Shown: positions 43,504 through 54,365 of the stretch, one piece after another
How positions within the stretch are numbered: position 1 is the first letter of the stretch
Layout: every line of letters begins with the position of its first letter
From: Aplectana chamaeleonis
Lineage: Eukaryota; Nematoda; Chromadorea; Rhabditida; Cosmocercidae
Assembly: GCA_029168955.1 (NCBI GenBank)
Contig: JAPDOI010000276.1
Coordinates: 123,501-187,500 of the forward strand
Reading direction: 5' to 3'
DNA: 64,000 nucleotides
Position numbers and translations under genes: made by a program
The notes under the pieces: model-generated
Told to the model about the DNA's origin: nothing
What the model saw: only the letters and a program-made list of their open reading frames with translations
Databases searched by the model: none

Positions 43504-46500
43504 TACTTGACTTGACTTAATCGGTAGGCTTTCGCCTGACGCGGTCATTTCGCATCTTCAGCGAGGTATGCCGTCCTAGAAGTCAACAGCGTCCATTTTT
43601 TCACAGTCTTCAGCCACAATTTGAACACAATCCATCCAGCTGTCACTACTCCATTTCCTGCGAAACGAAACATCTTCGAGGCCGAGTGACTTCAAATCCT
43701 CTTTAACAACATCCGTCCAGAATTTTCGCCTACGACCAGGTCGCCGTTTCCAGACAGGATTTGGAAGCCTTCTTAAAGCGTGTTGTACGAGACGATCCGG
43801 CGTTCTTCTTAGTATATGCCCGAGCAGTCGAAGTCGACTTTCCATTGCTGCTTGAGATGGCGTTAGGAGATTCTGGCACCTCCCTCGTGTCAAGCGTTGA
43901 TGTACTGCGTCGATCTCCTTGTAAAGGTCTTCGTTATGGCATACGCGCGGCCAGAAATATCCAAGCAAACGCCTAAAAAGCTTCCTCTCCGTGCAATCCA
44001 ACCTTTCCATCTGCGTCTTCGGCGCTGCCCACGTCTCCGATCCGTACATCATGATAGGGCGAATAGCGGATAGATAGACGCGCAACTTGACTTCCTTCGC
44101 GATGTTGGTAGACCACAAACACTTGGTTAGAGATTTAAATGCAGACGTAGCCTTCGCACATCGTTGTCGAATATCCGCTGCATAACTACCATCGTCCTTC
44201 CGCAAACAGCCCAAAAGGCAGAAATCATCCACCAGTTCGATATGTTGTCCGTCAACACAAACTACCGTTGAAGGCCTCTGAGAGACCCACATCTGCTTGC
44301 ATTTGTCAGGACGAAGACGAAGTCCATAGGCTGCGGCATATTTCGAAGCGAGGTTCACAATCCTTTGCAGTTTTGCGTTGTTTTCAGCGAATAACACAAT
44401 ATCGTTGGCGTACTCCAGGTCGACAAGGGAGCGTCCTGATGGTGTTAGGATCACATCCGCAGGAAACTGTTCTGCAACTCTACGCATGATGTCATCAACG
44501 GCGAAGTTGAAAAGAAAAGGTCCTGCTACGGCTCCTTGCCTTACTCCTGTTTTCACCTTGAAAGCTGACGTTAATCCGACAGGTGTACGAACTGCTGCTG
44601 TTGTTCCTTTGTTCATGTCCTCGATTAACCGAACATACTTTTCCGGGACTTCATCTGCTCGCAGAGCATTGAGCAATCGATCACGATGAGGAGAGTCGAA
44701 CGCGGCTCCAAAGTTCAAAAAAGCAAGTTGTAATGGCTTCGAATACCGCTGCCGCGATTCAATTACTCTTCTTAACACGAACACTTGCTCGATGGTCGAT
44801 CTTCCAGGTCGAAAACCGGCTTGCTCATCTCTGGTCGTTCCTTCACGATGTTTGATAAGTCACTCGAGAATGATACGTTTTAAAACCTTGTACATGACAC
44901 TAAGTAGAGAGATTCCTCTGTAGTTCTTAGGATCCGTGACGGATAGCTTCTTGTGAAGAGGTACGATGATCGCATATCTCCACGAATCGGGTACCTTTTC
45001 GCTCATCCATATAGCACGGATGGTGTTGGTCATTTCACGAATCCCAGACGGAGGAAGAGCTTTCAGCATTTCAGCAGTGATGTTGTGATCTCCACCTGCC
45101 TTTCCATTCTTCATTTTCCGGACACAATCCAAAACTTCAGATTGAGTCGGCGGTTCCTCACTTACATCGTAATGTGCTCTCTGAACATGCGGGAGCTCAG
45201 GTACTGATGGCGCTGGACGATTCAGTAGTGAACTGAAGTACTCCTTCCATATTGGCAGCGTCGCATCACCAACTGCAACTCCATTGGTAGTGTTGAGGAC
45301 AGGAAAACATCTCTTCATCTTCCCGCTATACTCTCGCAGCAACGTGTAGGCTTTCCTCGGATTCTTCTCCTCCCAAGCCTTCTCGAACTCCTTAGCTCTA
45401 CAAGTCCACTCTCGTTCGCGGTCACTTTGAAGCTGCCGACGCAACTTCCTCCTCAGGCGCTTCTCCTCCACAAAGTTTACTGCAGTTCGGAGAGCACATA
45501 CCCTGTTGTAAGTAGACGTCGTTTCCTCTGAGACGTAGGCGAACTTCTTCTCAGGCTGTACAACCGGGAGTGCCTCTTTTGAAGCGTCCTGGATGCACTT
45601 GACAAAAGAATCCGCGTCGCAAAGCTTTTTCTTAGTTCGCACTCCGATGTGAATAGAAACGCGTTGTCGAAAATTACTTCTGCATTCGTCATCTCTAAGA
45701 CTTGTCATGTCAATCCTCTGGAGAGGCTGAACCCCTCGCTTCCTCTTATGAATCCTCGCAGTGAAGTTCAACAGAACAGGACGGTGATCCGATTCGAATG
45801 CGACATCCCACACAGCTCTAGATCTTCGAATGTCCGATACTGGAATATTCCTCGTCAGGACATAGTCAAGCTGTAGTTTCAAACTTGTCATCTTCCGCTT
45901 CCGCTGCTCTTCTGGAGATAGCTGGGTTGGTCCCTGCCACGTAAGCTGATGGCGGCGATGATTCCTCTTGAATGTCGATGCAATAATCATACCACTGCGT
46001 TCACACAAGTCGACAAGGCGGTAGCCATTGTCCGATGTTTGCTCCACTGGGTAGAACCATTTACCGAGTACTTCGGATTCCTGATCAAGTCCCATCTTCG
46101 CATTTGCGTCAATCCCCATGACAACAGCATGTTGACAAGGTATCCTGGCCAGCAACGTATTAAGTTCCTCATAAAACGCATCCTTCGAATTGTCTTCGGC
46201 GGTTTCAGTGGGCGAATGAGCACTCACTATCCACAGATTGAATCCTCTGTGATCCCGCAGTCGTACGAATGCATTCCGGTACGACGTTGAGCCGAACTCC
46301 TTGACCACACCATTGAAATCCTTCCTTACAGCTATTGCACAGCCTCCCACTCTCCTATCGTCAGCGTTACCGCAGTAGATGGTGTACTCTCCGACGCTGA
46401 TAACGGGTCTATCCTTGAGGCGGGTTTCCTGCAAAGCAGCAAGCGGTGCATGGAAATAGCTCAGAAGTCTGGATAGCGCAGTTTTTCGGATATCACTCGA

Positions 46501-46781
46501 CAGCGATCGACAGTTCAGGGTGGCGAAACTGTGGCTTGTGACCAAAGACTCCATGAACCCCTTAGGTACGGATCCTAAGGTGTTATGGACCAGAGGCCTT
46601 AGTGTGCCAGACTGCGACACCTTTATGCAATGTATGGGATACCTTCGCGGTATAGTTGTGCACGCTATAGTGTGACCGAATGAGAACGAACGTTCCCTGT
46701 GTACACTCAAACGTCTGCTGTGTTCAGTAGAAGCAGGGGCACCAACGAGTAGGTACCAACAGACTTATATACACACCCCCA
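43504..46781 (-). mobile_element. Near full-length RTE-like LINE with 13-bp target duplication
   Basis: Direct repeats GTTCTAAGACATG at 43180-43192 and 46782-46794 bracket the LINE plus the MITEs in its tail. The 5' end (46781) reads TGGGGGTGTGTATATAAG. One long frame encodes endonuclease and reverse transcriptase. The 3' end has a short TTGAC repeat. A rearranged relative is at 56650-60949. Confidence 0.88.
43576..46710 (-). pseudogene. RTE-like LINE endonuclease-reverse transcriptase with one internal stop
   Basis: About 1045 codons, interrupted only by TGA at about 44860-44862. Sister copies have Arg there (IILERLIKHREGT), so a CGA to TGA change is likely. Endonuclease motifs: ATLNCRSLS, ALQETRLKD, VVMGIDANAKMG, LDYVLTRN and ESDHRPVLLNF. 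RT motifs: KMKNGKAGGDHNITAEMLK, PKNYRGISLLSVMYK, ARDEQAGFRPGRSTIEQ-type, motif A FLNFGAAFDS (Asn for the first catalytic Asp), GVRQGAVAGPFLFN and motif C EYANDIVLF (Asn for the first Asp of YADD). Start chosen at the 46710 ATG; the Met at MESLVTSH is an alternative. Inactive, but structurally the best-preserved LINE here. Confidence 0.9.
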
Positions 46782-47622
46782 GTTCTAAGACATGCCATTC
46801 TATTTCCGTAGTTATCTCAACCACGTTTACGAGCGTGTGTGCTGCCTTCAAAGGCAGCATAATAAAACCGTATCCTAGTTTTCGATGTTTTTTGAATAGG
46901 TAAGTTCAGAAGTAGAGGTTAATAGGGAAGAATACCCACAGAACTCTCAAACTCCAGAGAGCAACAGTTTGAGGAAACCTCTGAAACATTTAATTACGCA
47001 TGTTTGGTGTGTTCTGGGAAACTTCAGACAAAGTGTGAAACCTAGAAAATGTTTTGCGCTTCGAAGTTCTTAGGTAAGGTTTGTTTTCCGTTTTTTTAGA
47101 ACTTTTTGCACTATAATCCCAAATGGTGACGGTAGAACTCAACAACTCGGGCTTTGTATCCTTAAAGGCAGTGTTCACGATGAATCTCGTCCTCGAGGAT
47201 TTTGTCTGAAATACTAAGTTGGCAGATGTTGGAGAGGATAGTATTGAAGAAAGCAGCGAAAGCGGGCCAGAATTCGATAAAAACGACCTCGAAAGTAATC
47301 TCCACAATCGACTCTCTATGAACCTCGGCATCAGAATAATGGTGGACAGTTTGACTGTAGCAGGCACGATGTGGTATGGTTTTATTGTAGACTAACGTTT
47401 TGGCGGTTTCGCCCTCTTCGGAGTCTGAAAAAAGGTCGAATCTATGTGTAAAATTACTCGGCCAAACGTAGTTTTTACCCCCCAGAAATTCAAGACACAA
47501 TTTTCCAAGATAATGGCTGGGATGCTTGAAGTTGAGTGACATACCTTTTCAAAGTCCGTGGAACATCAGGTATTAGTAAATAAACGGCGGGGCACCGAGA
47601 TGTCAGAAGGCAGTACCCCAAA

Positions 47623-47935
47623 TCAGAAGGCAAATCTGATGTAGGGCTGTAGTTCCTGCGTTATATTTATTCCATCGTTCTTCCGGTTGACCTTGGGGTC
47701 CCTCGCATTGATCCAGAATGCCTCAAGCGCTTTTCGCGCACTTGTTTTTGCCTCCCGTGCTACTATCTCCACTCTCACCTCAAAATCTTCCCCGTCATGG
47801 CAATTAAATCTGTGGCAACCCAGCGCAGTACTAATTCGCGCCTTTTCTTTCCCATAAAAGTGCTCTTTGATACGCACATGCAGTGGGCGGGCTGTTTCAC
47901 GGATATATTCCTATACCTACCCGGGAAAAACCGTC
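47623..47935 (-). pseudogene. Penelope-like GIY-YIG endonuclease domain, inverted arm copy
   Basis: Reads RIKEHFYGKEKARISTALG, HDGEDFEVRVEIVAREAKT and ARKALEAFWINARDPKVNRK, then stops at 47623. These are the C-terminal motifs of the Penelope-like GIY-YIG endonuclease. The leading RET-RPLHVRIKEH part is present, but the preceding RT is not, because this is a terminal arm rather than a full copy. Confidence 0.75.
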
Positions 47936-48740
47936 GGAAAGCTGGTTGCCCTTTCTGAATGTTCAGATTCAACTAGCGAAAGGCAGGAAAATCAGAAAAT
48001 GGTATCGCAAACCTTCGCACAAGAATATCCTGGTCCACTGGCGGTCCGCGCATCCCACTCAGACATAACTTGCGGTTGTCAGAAACATGTTTCGCACTGC
48101 TGTAACTGTGTGTTCTAGAGAGGAAGAGCGTGAAGCGTCAAAAAGCCTAGCTTGTCAAATAGCGACTTTTAATGGCTATGGACCTCACGCGCGCACATCG
48201 CGGAACGCCCACGAAGATAAGCGAAGTCATAATATACCACAAGGCGACAAAGTTCCTTTCATAATACCATTCGTATCCGACGATGTGAGCCGCGCTGTCA
48301 AAAAATGCCTTCGAGGAGCGGGATCGGAAAGTACTGTATCTCTGGTGGCCATCCCGCCCAATAATTTATAATGGCAATTGTGCGGAATCGTCAATATGAT
48401 CGTGCATGCGTCACGCCAGAGTGCGTCATTTGCCCATCGGGCAGAGATGATGACTGTACTGCTGCTGGGTTTAATTATCAGATCACATGTCAGAGCTGTG
48501 GCTAGGAATATATCCGTGAAACAGCCCGCCCACTGCATGTGCGTATCAAAGAGCCCTTGGATGGGAATGAAAAGGCGCGAATTAGTACTGCGCTGGGTTG
48601 CCACAGAATTAGTTGCCATGACGGGGAAGATTTTGAGGTGAGAGTGAAGATAGTAGCACGGGAGGCAAAAACAAGTGCGCGAAAAGCGCTTGAGGCATTC
48701 TGGATCAATTCGAGGGACCCCAGGGTCAACCGGAAGGACG
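47935..48740 (+). pseudogene. Penelope-like reverse transcriptase end plus GIY-YIG endonuclease
   Basis: Sequential blocks, in frames broken by decay: WLPFLNVQIQ and WYRKPSHKNILVHWRSAHP (RT C-terminal part, 47950-48068); a stop; then RNMFRTAVTVCSREEERE, VPFIIPFVSDDVSRAVKKCL and VSLVAIPPNNL (to 48371); a frame change; then RNRQYDRACVTPECVICPSG (about 48387-48446), YQITCQSCG, a stop, EYIRETARPLHVRIKE (YIGE changed to YIRE) and HDGEDFEVRVKIVAREAKT to SRDPRVNRKDAG. Active Penelope-like elements use this endonuclease to nick DNA for priming. At least two stops and one frameshift make this copy dead. Confidence 0.8.
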
Positions 48741-50597
48741 CAGGGGTGTGCGTAATTACGGTTTACGAATTACGATTGCACGATTTACGGTGTCTTTTGG
48801 TCTCGTAATTACGATTTACGATTTACGACATTTTGAACCGTAAATTGTGATTTTTCGTAAATAAATATACATGCAATGGAAGCGAATCGCAAGATATCTC
48901 CAATTGATCTGCTCTAATACCACTTTACGTATATCAATGTTTCTGGTCAGGAGATAAGACCAACCCAGGCGTGTGACTGCAGCACGATAGCGATGTCATT
49001 CTTAGATGTGATTCTATCATTATAATGCGGAACACGCGGTCGGAGTTGGAGGCGCCGGATAACAGATACGCGTTGAGCGCCGCGCACGTGCAAATAATCT
49101 GCCGCCTACGACGCAATGCAATCTAAAAGAACTCTTCGCGGAGAACTTCGTTTCCGCGTTTTTTTATGAAGATCAACTGTCCTGAATTCTGTAACTAGAT
49201 TAGCGTCAAAACATCGAGCGAGGTAGTCTAATCGATCTAAAATTTGCTTCAAATAGTGCTCCTGGCACGACTTTTGAGTAGATTACGCCTACTCAGAATC
49301 AACAAACATCAGAGGAGCGTTCGTATTTTACCACCAAAGTTTAAAGCTCAAAATCGTTTTCTCGAGTTACGTTCTCTTCGTCCGCAGCAAACTGGCCCTC
49401 AGAAAAGGCGTGAGCGCTACTTTACGCGCCCATCTTAGCCCTTTTCTCTGAAATTTTTATCTCTCACAAATGTGAGCGTGTGATGGGGCGCTTTGGCTAT
49501 GTTCCTAACTATGGGGGCTAAACTACACACCGCGACAAAAATTAGAAAGCGTTTTTCGTGCTTACGTTGCCTTTGAAATTTACAGTATTGTCCCCATAAA
49601 GCAACGATTCTGCAACTGATTCAGTGGATATAAGAAAAATAACTTGGGCTGGGTGACCGATACTGTGCTCTAGGTAAAAAAGAGTTTCCACGGATAGGAC
49701 TGATTCTTTGCGATACCTATTGAAGGTTGGCGCAAACTCGGTGCCATATTTTTAACGTACGTGCACCGAGTTTGAGCCAACCTTCAGTACTGAACTCGAA
49801 GCATATATCAGTGCGACTCTTACCGACTGTATAAACGGTGTTGCAGTTTCGCTGGCGGATGAGAGGAGCTCTGAAAATCGGCCGTTGAGAATCGCTTGAA
49901 TACGGTCATTTTGGTTCGTTTTACGCTTATAACGGCGTCAGCGTTTTGCGAGAAGCATTACGAGTATAATCGTGTCCCTGTTTCCCAGCAGATACTCGGA
50001 CAGCTAAATCGGACAAGCGGATTTCTCAAGATCTGGGAAGAAGTTGTGGAATGAGTGACAAGGGAAAGCAGAGAAATGCGGGTAAGGCAAAGCCATTAGG
50101 GGTATGGTAGAAACGGTCGCGTCGCTCCGACCAGCGACGGCAACGGCCTGTCGCGGAGCTCCGCCCTTTAAACCTGTCGCATTCGCAGGGCGCTGAACAG
50201 CGACAGGCTTCGGTATATTTGCAGTATGCAGCCCTGCGCAACATGTCGCTGCGGCTCACGCGCGATAACTGTTCCTACGACAACCGATGCCGCTGCGCTT
50301 ATGCGGGTTCCGCCGCGATTTGTGCTAGATTTCATGTCTGTCGCTGACGACAGCGACAAAGTGTACCATACCTTTTGAACGTAGTTAGCTGTAAAATACT
50401 GAACGCAATCTATGCTTATTACGTGTACTTAGTACGTGAAACTGTGGACAGTAAGTACATGGTTTCTCTTGTTTCACCATAGCCATAATATTTTTAGTGG
50501 TTACAGCTATTACTTGCTGTTTACGATTTACGATTTACGGTTTACGATTCACGGTCGTTTCGTCGTAAGTACGTTTTACGATTTACGCACACCCCTG
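48741..50597. mobile_element. hAT-like element with TTTACGA heptamer arrays at both ends
   Basis: CAGGGGTGTGCGTAATTACG at the left and CGATTTACGCACACCCCTG at the right. TTTACGA words with 7-bp period at 48750-48835 and 50517-50590, same strand. No 8-bp duplication: comparison with the other Penelope arm (47580-47690) shows about 80 bp of host sequence missing at the right junction, which explains this. No transposase visible. Confidence 0.75.
49712..49808. repeat. Short foldback, TGCACCGAGTTTGAGCCAACC hairpin
   Basis: TTGAAGGTTGGCGCAAACTCGG faces TGCACCGAGTTTGAGCCAACC. The best preserved of three copies (others at 14284 and 15075). It lies inside the 48741-50597 element. Confidence 0.7.
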
Positions 50598-51345
50598 CTC
50601 GGTACCCCGTCGTCTATCTACCGAATACCTGATGTTCCACGGACTTTGAAAAGGTGTGTCACTCAGCTTCAAGCATCCCAGCCAATTGTTTGGAAAATTT
50701 TGTCTGGAATTTCTGTGAGGTTAAAGCTACGTTTGGCCGAGTAATTTTACACATAGATTCGACCTTTTTCAGACTCCGAAGAGGGCGAAACCGCACATAC
50801 AGTAAAACCATACCACCTCGTGCCTGCTACAGTCAACCTATCCGACCTCGAAAGTTATCCCAGAGTGCGCCAGCTTATCCCCGATCCGTCCCCCATTCGG
50901 ACGAGCTTGTGGCGCCGCACATGTTTCGATGGCGAATTGCCATGCAATTCTACCGAGTTCAGCCTAATCGATTAGCGCAGATTTCGCGATTAGCGCGAGC
51001 TTGCGGATATCAGCAGAGCCCATGATTCTCGTCCACGCCTTGAACGCTAGAAACCGTTATTTTAGCTCATTCTGAACATTTTTCTTCGATGTTTCTTCTC
51101 TATTACTTACCCCGCGACCAAGCAATATCATTTTGGGTTGAACTCGAGTGCGATAATCATCGTGAACACTGTCTTCAAAGGCCGAAAAATGAGATTTGAT
51201 TAGATAATGAAGCTCAAAATTCTAACAGGCAGGATACAATTCGATCCCACGAATTTTTTCTTTACTAAACGATCTTGATTTAGAAGTACGAGGGCAGATT
51301 TTGGTACCTCCCAGTGCGTGAACCTGACAAGGGAAGGAGTATTAC

Positions 51346-51509
51346 AGTAAACTCCAAATACCGTGCGGTACCGATTGCCGCAAGGGCATGATATGATGAT
51401 ATCGGTTGCATTGCTATATCAGACCGACCGACTCAAACTATCAAATGAAAATTGTAGAGTATTTTATGGCTCTACGGCAATCGGTACCGCACGGTATTTT
51501 TCGTCTAGT
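51346..51509. mobile_element. 164-bp Mutator-like MITE
   Basis: Same length and termini as 12548-12711 (AGTAAACTCCAAATACCG ... GGTATTTTTCGTCTAGT). Flanked by GAGTATTAC and GAATATTAC, a 9-bp duplication with one mismatch. Confidence 0.85.
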
Positions 51510-51519
51510 GAATATTACG

Positions 51520-52390
51520 AGACGAAATCCCCGCATACAAAACATGCGTTTCTAGAATCGCCCAGGAATCAACCCATAGTACGTTTTAACGCTTAAATAT
51601 GTTGCTATGAAGAACGAGGCGGCCAGACGTCATATACGAAGTCAGCGTCGGTAAATAGATGGCGAATCGACGCAGTGAATGTGGGTCCTACAGTGAGGAA
51701 CTAGGTCAATTGTTTGAATCCATTCCGCACTCGTGGTTTTTGCACTCTTGTAAAGTACTACTAATTGTCTTCATCACGTTAAGTGTAGAAGATCAGCAGT
51801 TTTATCGTGCGAGAGCTTCTTGTAGAACTCTGAAGCGTCTCAGTCGTGAATGTCTGATCCCCGCGGCTGGTGTTTTACTGTGAAAATAATTAGACTTGCA
51901 ACAAATTTATTGCTACGAGCACATGTTGTTATTGTGAACAAAGCGTTCAAAACAAAGGATTTTCTCTCACAATAGAAAACAACGAATGGAGTGAACTTTT
52001 TAACAACCATCAAAATCACACAAGCCTACCAATTGAGGAGGGAAACAGTATTCGAGTGCAACTGTCGATGGCTTTCCATTCAACTTTCGAAGAAGTGCGT
52101 AGTGCTTCACACGGGCCAAAGCCCCTCACTAGGTGTGGTAATACAAGCTGTGGGCAGAACATTGCAGGAGGCATCGCTTGAGGAGTTAGGTTGGAACGAG
52201 TGCTTGCAGACAAAAATCAAGATTGATTGGGAGAGGACGGCCTCGAAAAAATCGGACTGATCTGATGCAAATGCAATAAACTCATGCATAGTCTCAGAAA
52301 AAAAGCTTTTTTTTTGGAGAACTACTCTAGATTGTAGTAGCCAAAATACCATATTCCTATCTACAATAATCAACTTGAGTTCCGAAAAAG
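51520..52390. other. No gene recognised
   Basis: A few frames of 60-90 codons on the plus strand (51659-51883, 51991-52260) have no motif I know and no clear splice partners. Unexplained. Confidence 0.3.
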
Positions 52391-52397
52391 AACCTCA

Positions 52398-52492
52398 TTT
52401 TGTGTTCAGCGCCCCAAATAACCCTCTAGACGACGTTTGGGCAATGATTTGTCCAAGGGGGGGGGCTTATTTGGGGTGCTGAACACAAACAT
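52398..52492. repeat. Short foldback, TGTGTTCAGCGCCCCAAATAA arms
   Basis: TGTGTTCAGCGCCCCAAATAA at the left faces TTATTTGGGGTGCTGAACACA at the right, with a G tract in the loop. About 95 bp. Confidence 0.75.
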
Positions 52493-53872
52493 CAGGTCCA
52501 TTTCCGGTTTTTCGGAAGATTTCTGTGGGTTACGGCAGGTGCAATATCATCTAGCTATAGAAATCTATTTAAAAAAAAGCTCATAACTTCGTTCAGAGAA
52601 ACGATTCGCCGCTGCGATGTAAAAGTTCAGACTTTTCTCAAAATTGATCTTAGAAACGCATATTTTCATTTAAATAGTCACGGCGTGTAATGATCCTTCC
52701 CCTTTGAGCACGAAACAAACCTCTCGAAAGGGATAAAGGCCAGGTTGATACTATATTTGTAATGTAAACAGCCCCTAGGAAAATGGTGTGTATGGTTTCC
52801 AAAGATTGTGAATCCGTTAGAATCTATGACAGACCATGTAGATTGATCCAACCGTGACATCCCCAAAATCGGGGGTGGCTCTACATATTTCAGCGAAACG
52901 TCCTGTACACGACAGGAAACAGCGAGCGGATCTTTCGACGACGAAGTTAGTCAATGCAAAGCTGCTGATTTTCTGCATCACCTCAATAACCTTTCAATTC
53001 CCGCTCGTTCTGGCCGCTTAATTGCGGCCTTGCCTGCTCAGATTAAAACAGCCCACTTCCCGCCGACTAAGTCGGGCTAGTCGACTTCGCCCCCCCCCCT
53101 CAATTTTGTGGCCGTGTCACAGCACCCCGCTTCCTGCGGAGAGAGAGGCCTTCCCATCTTCCTGCGGAGTGTCGGCGGGCAGTCGGCTATTCCTGGGGGT
53201 CATCGAACACTCACTCACCGATTCTCACATTGATATTATCATTGCACCACCCACTAGAGTGGAGCCAATGAACAATTGCTGAGCAGAGAACGGTGTGTTA
53301 AGACTCTTTCCAAAACCCGCGCTGTGTGCGACGCTGGTGTTGGGCAGATGAACCACTGTCCGTTAATGGCATTTGCGAATAGGAAGTCTGCAAGAACCAG
53401 TGAGTGTAGAAAGCTTTGCCGTAGAAGCTCACTCCTTACTTGTCAGGAGCACTTCAAACTGAGGTTCCAACAAGGGAATTTTTGAAATTTCGTTTTAACA
53501 GACCTTTACTCAAAAGGTGATTTTCAACTGTGCCGCGAAATGCTTTAGGATTGTCTTCTGTCGGTCACCAGCTCAGCCGTAAGGCGGTGGAAGAAGGGCC
53601 GCAGAGTGCTTCTCTACCGCGTACGGGCAGTCAACGAAACGGCGCTGCCGACTACCCGCTACCGATCTATTGGCCTTCCGCAGGAAGGGTTACGGGACGC
53701 CGGCTAGTGGTGCCGCGGGAAGTGTGATGTCTCTATCTGAGTGCGCTTTACAGGCGACACGCGGATATGTCGCTCTACGGTCACCTTGGAATCGATGAAT
53801 ACACAAACAGATGTTCTTTTGCAGGGTCAGGCAGACCGTTCTTCAGGGCCTCGACGAAGCTACGTCCCCCAC
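52493..53872. other. No gene recognised
   Basis: Includes a C tract near 53088. Short frames at 53022-53282 and 53530-53727 have no recognised domain. Confidence 0.35.
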
Positions 53873-54159
53873 CAGGTATGTGCTGAAAAAGTGTTGTGGA
53901 AACAAAAAACAGAAAATCCAGTTTGACAGAAAACAGAGAAAAATCTCCGAAATAGGCGGAAAACAGAAAACAGAAATTTTAAAAAATCAATAAAAAGTGT
54001 TAAGACAAGTTTTTTCCACAGCATTAAATTTTCATACATTTGCAGGTTATAAATTTTTTAGCACAATTTTGAAAACCCAACAATTGACCAGGGTTCAAGG
54101 GTATAATTTACTCCGCTGGGTATATTTTTGCAATTCATCAAAAAATAAACCCTAATTTT

Positions 54160-54365
54160 CGGGGTATATAGGGGAGTATCCGATCCCCGGCTGAAGGAGC
54201 CGGGTATCGGATACTATTGCCTCAACAAGGGTACTCCGTCTGCAGTTGGCCGCTCACGAAGTGCCAGAATCGAGAGAGCTTTGCAAGTTTTTTTATTTTA
54301 CTAACCTCGCTCCCTTATCGGAACTAAGTTCCGGTCCGCAGTTGCGGAAAACCGGTCCGATAAGG
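54160..54365. repeat. Hairpin-forming segments GTATCCGAT and TTATCGGA
   Basis: AGTATCCGATCCCCGGCT faces AGCCGGGTATCGGATACT (54174-54216). CCTTATCGGA and TCCGATAAGG (54311-54364) enclose GGAACTAAGTTCC and TCCGCAGTTGCGGA. Non-coding. Confidence 0.65.

Larger units (their letters stand above)
36307..46849. mobile_element. TTAA-type element, AGGCATACACGCTCG end, split by large insertions
   Basis: The left end at 36307 shares CACGCTCGTAAACGTGG and more than 100 bp with the 34123-35757 family. The right part matches in two pieces, 43085-43192 and 46782-46849, the latter ending ACGAGCGTGTGTGCTGCCT. The pieces are separated by a LINE with a 13-bp duplication, and the left side by a hAT-like element. 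Joining across 10 kb is inferred from family alignment. Confidence 0.5.
47343..50845 (+). mobile_element. Penelope-like retroelement fragment with inverted terminal arms, split by a hAT-like element
   Basis: The right arm (GIY-YIG region, then 3' sequence at 50598-50845 with GACTCCGAAGAGGGCGAAAC) is repeated in inverse as the left arm, 47343-47935. Terminal repeats in direct or inverted orientation are a known feature of Penelope-like elements. Between them lies the end of RT. The front of RT is missing, so the copy is truncated. The right arm is interrupted by 48741-50597. Confidence 0.75.
47166..51174. mobile_element. TTAA-type MITE split by a Penelope-like element
   Basis: TTAA + AGGCAGTGTTCACGATGAA at the left; ATCATCGTGAACACTGTCT + TCAA at the right. 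Removing the Penelope-like insert (about 47343-50845) leaves about 500 bp, the usual family size. Confidence 0.65.

Noticed and set aside
46764..46771. TATATAAG near the LINE 5' end as a TATA box
   Set aside because: It lies only about 10-17 nt inside the element's 5' end, too close to act at the usual distance; more likely part of the transcribed leader.
48741..50605. Independent 8-bp duplication for the TTTACGA element
   Set aside because: Left GAAGGACG and right CTCGGTAC do not match; a flanking deletion is visible by comparison with the other Penelope arm.
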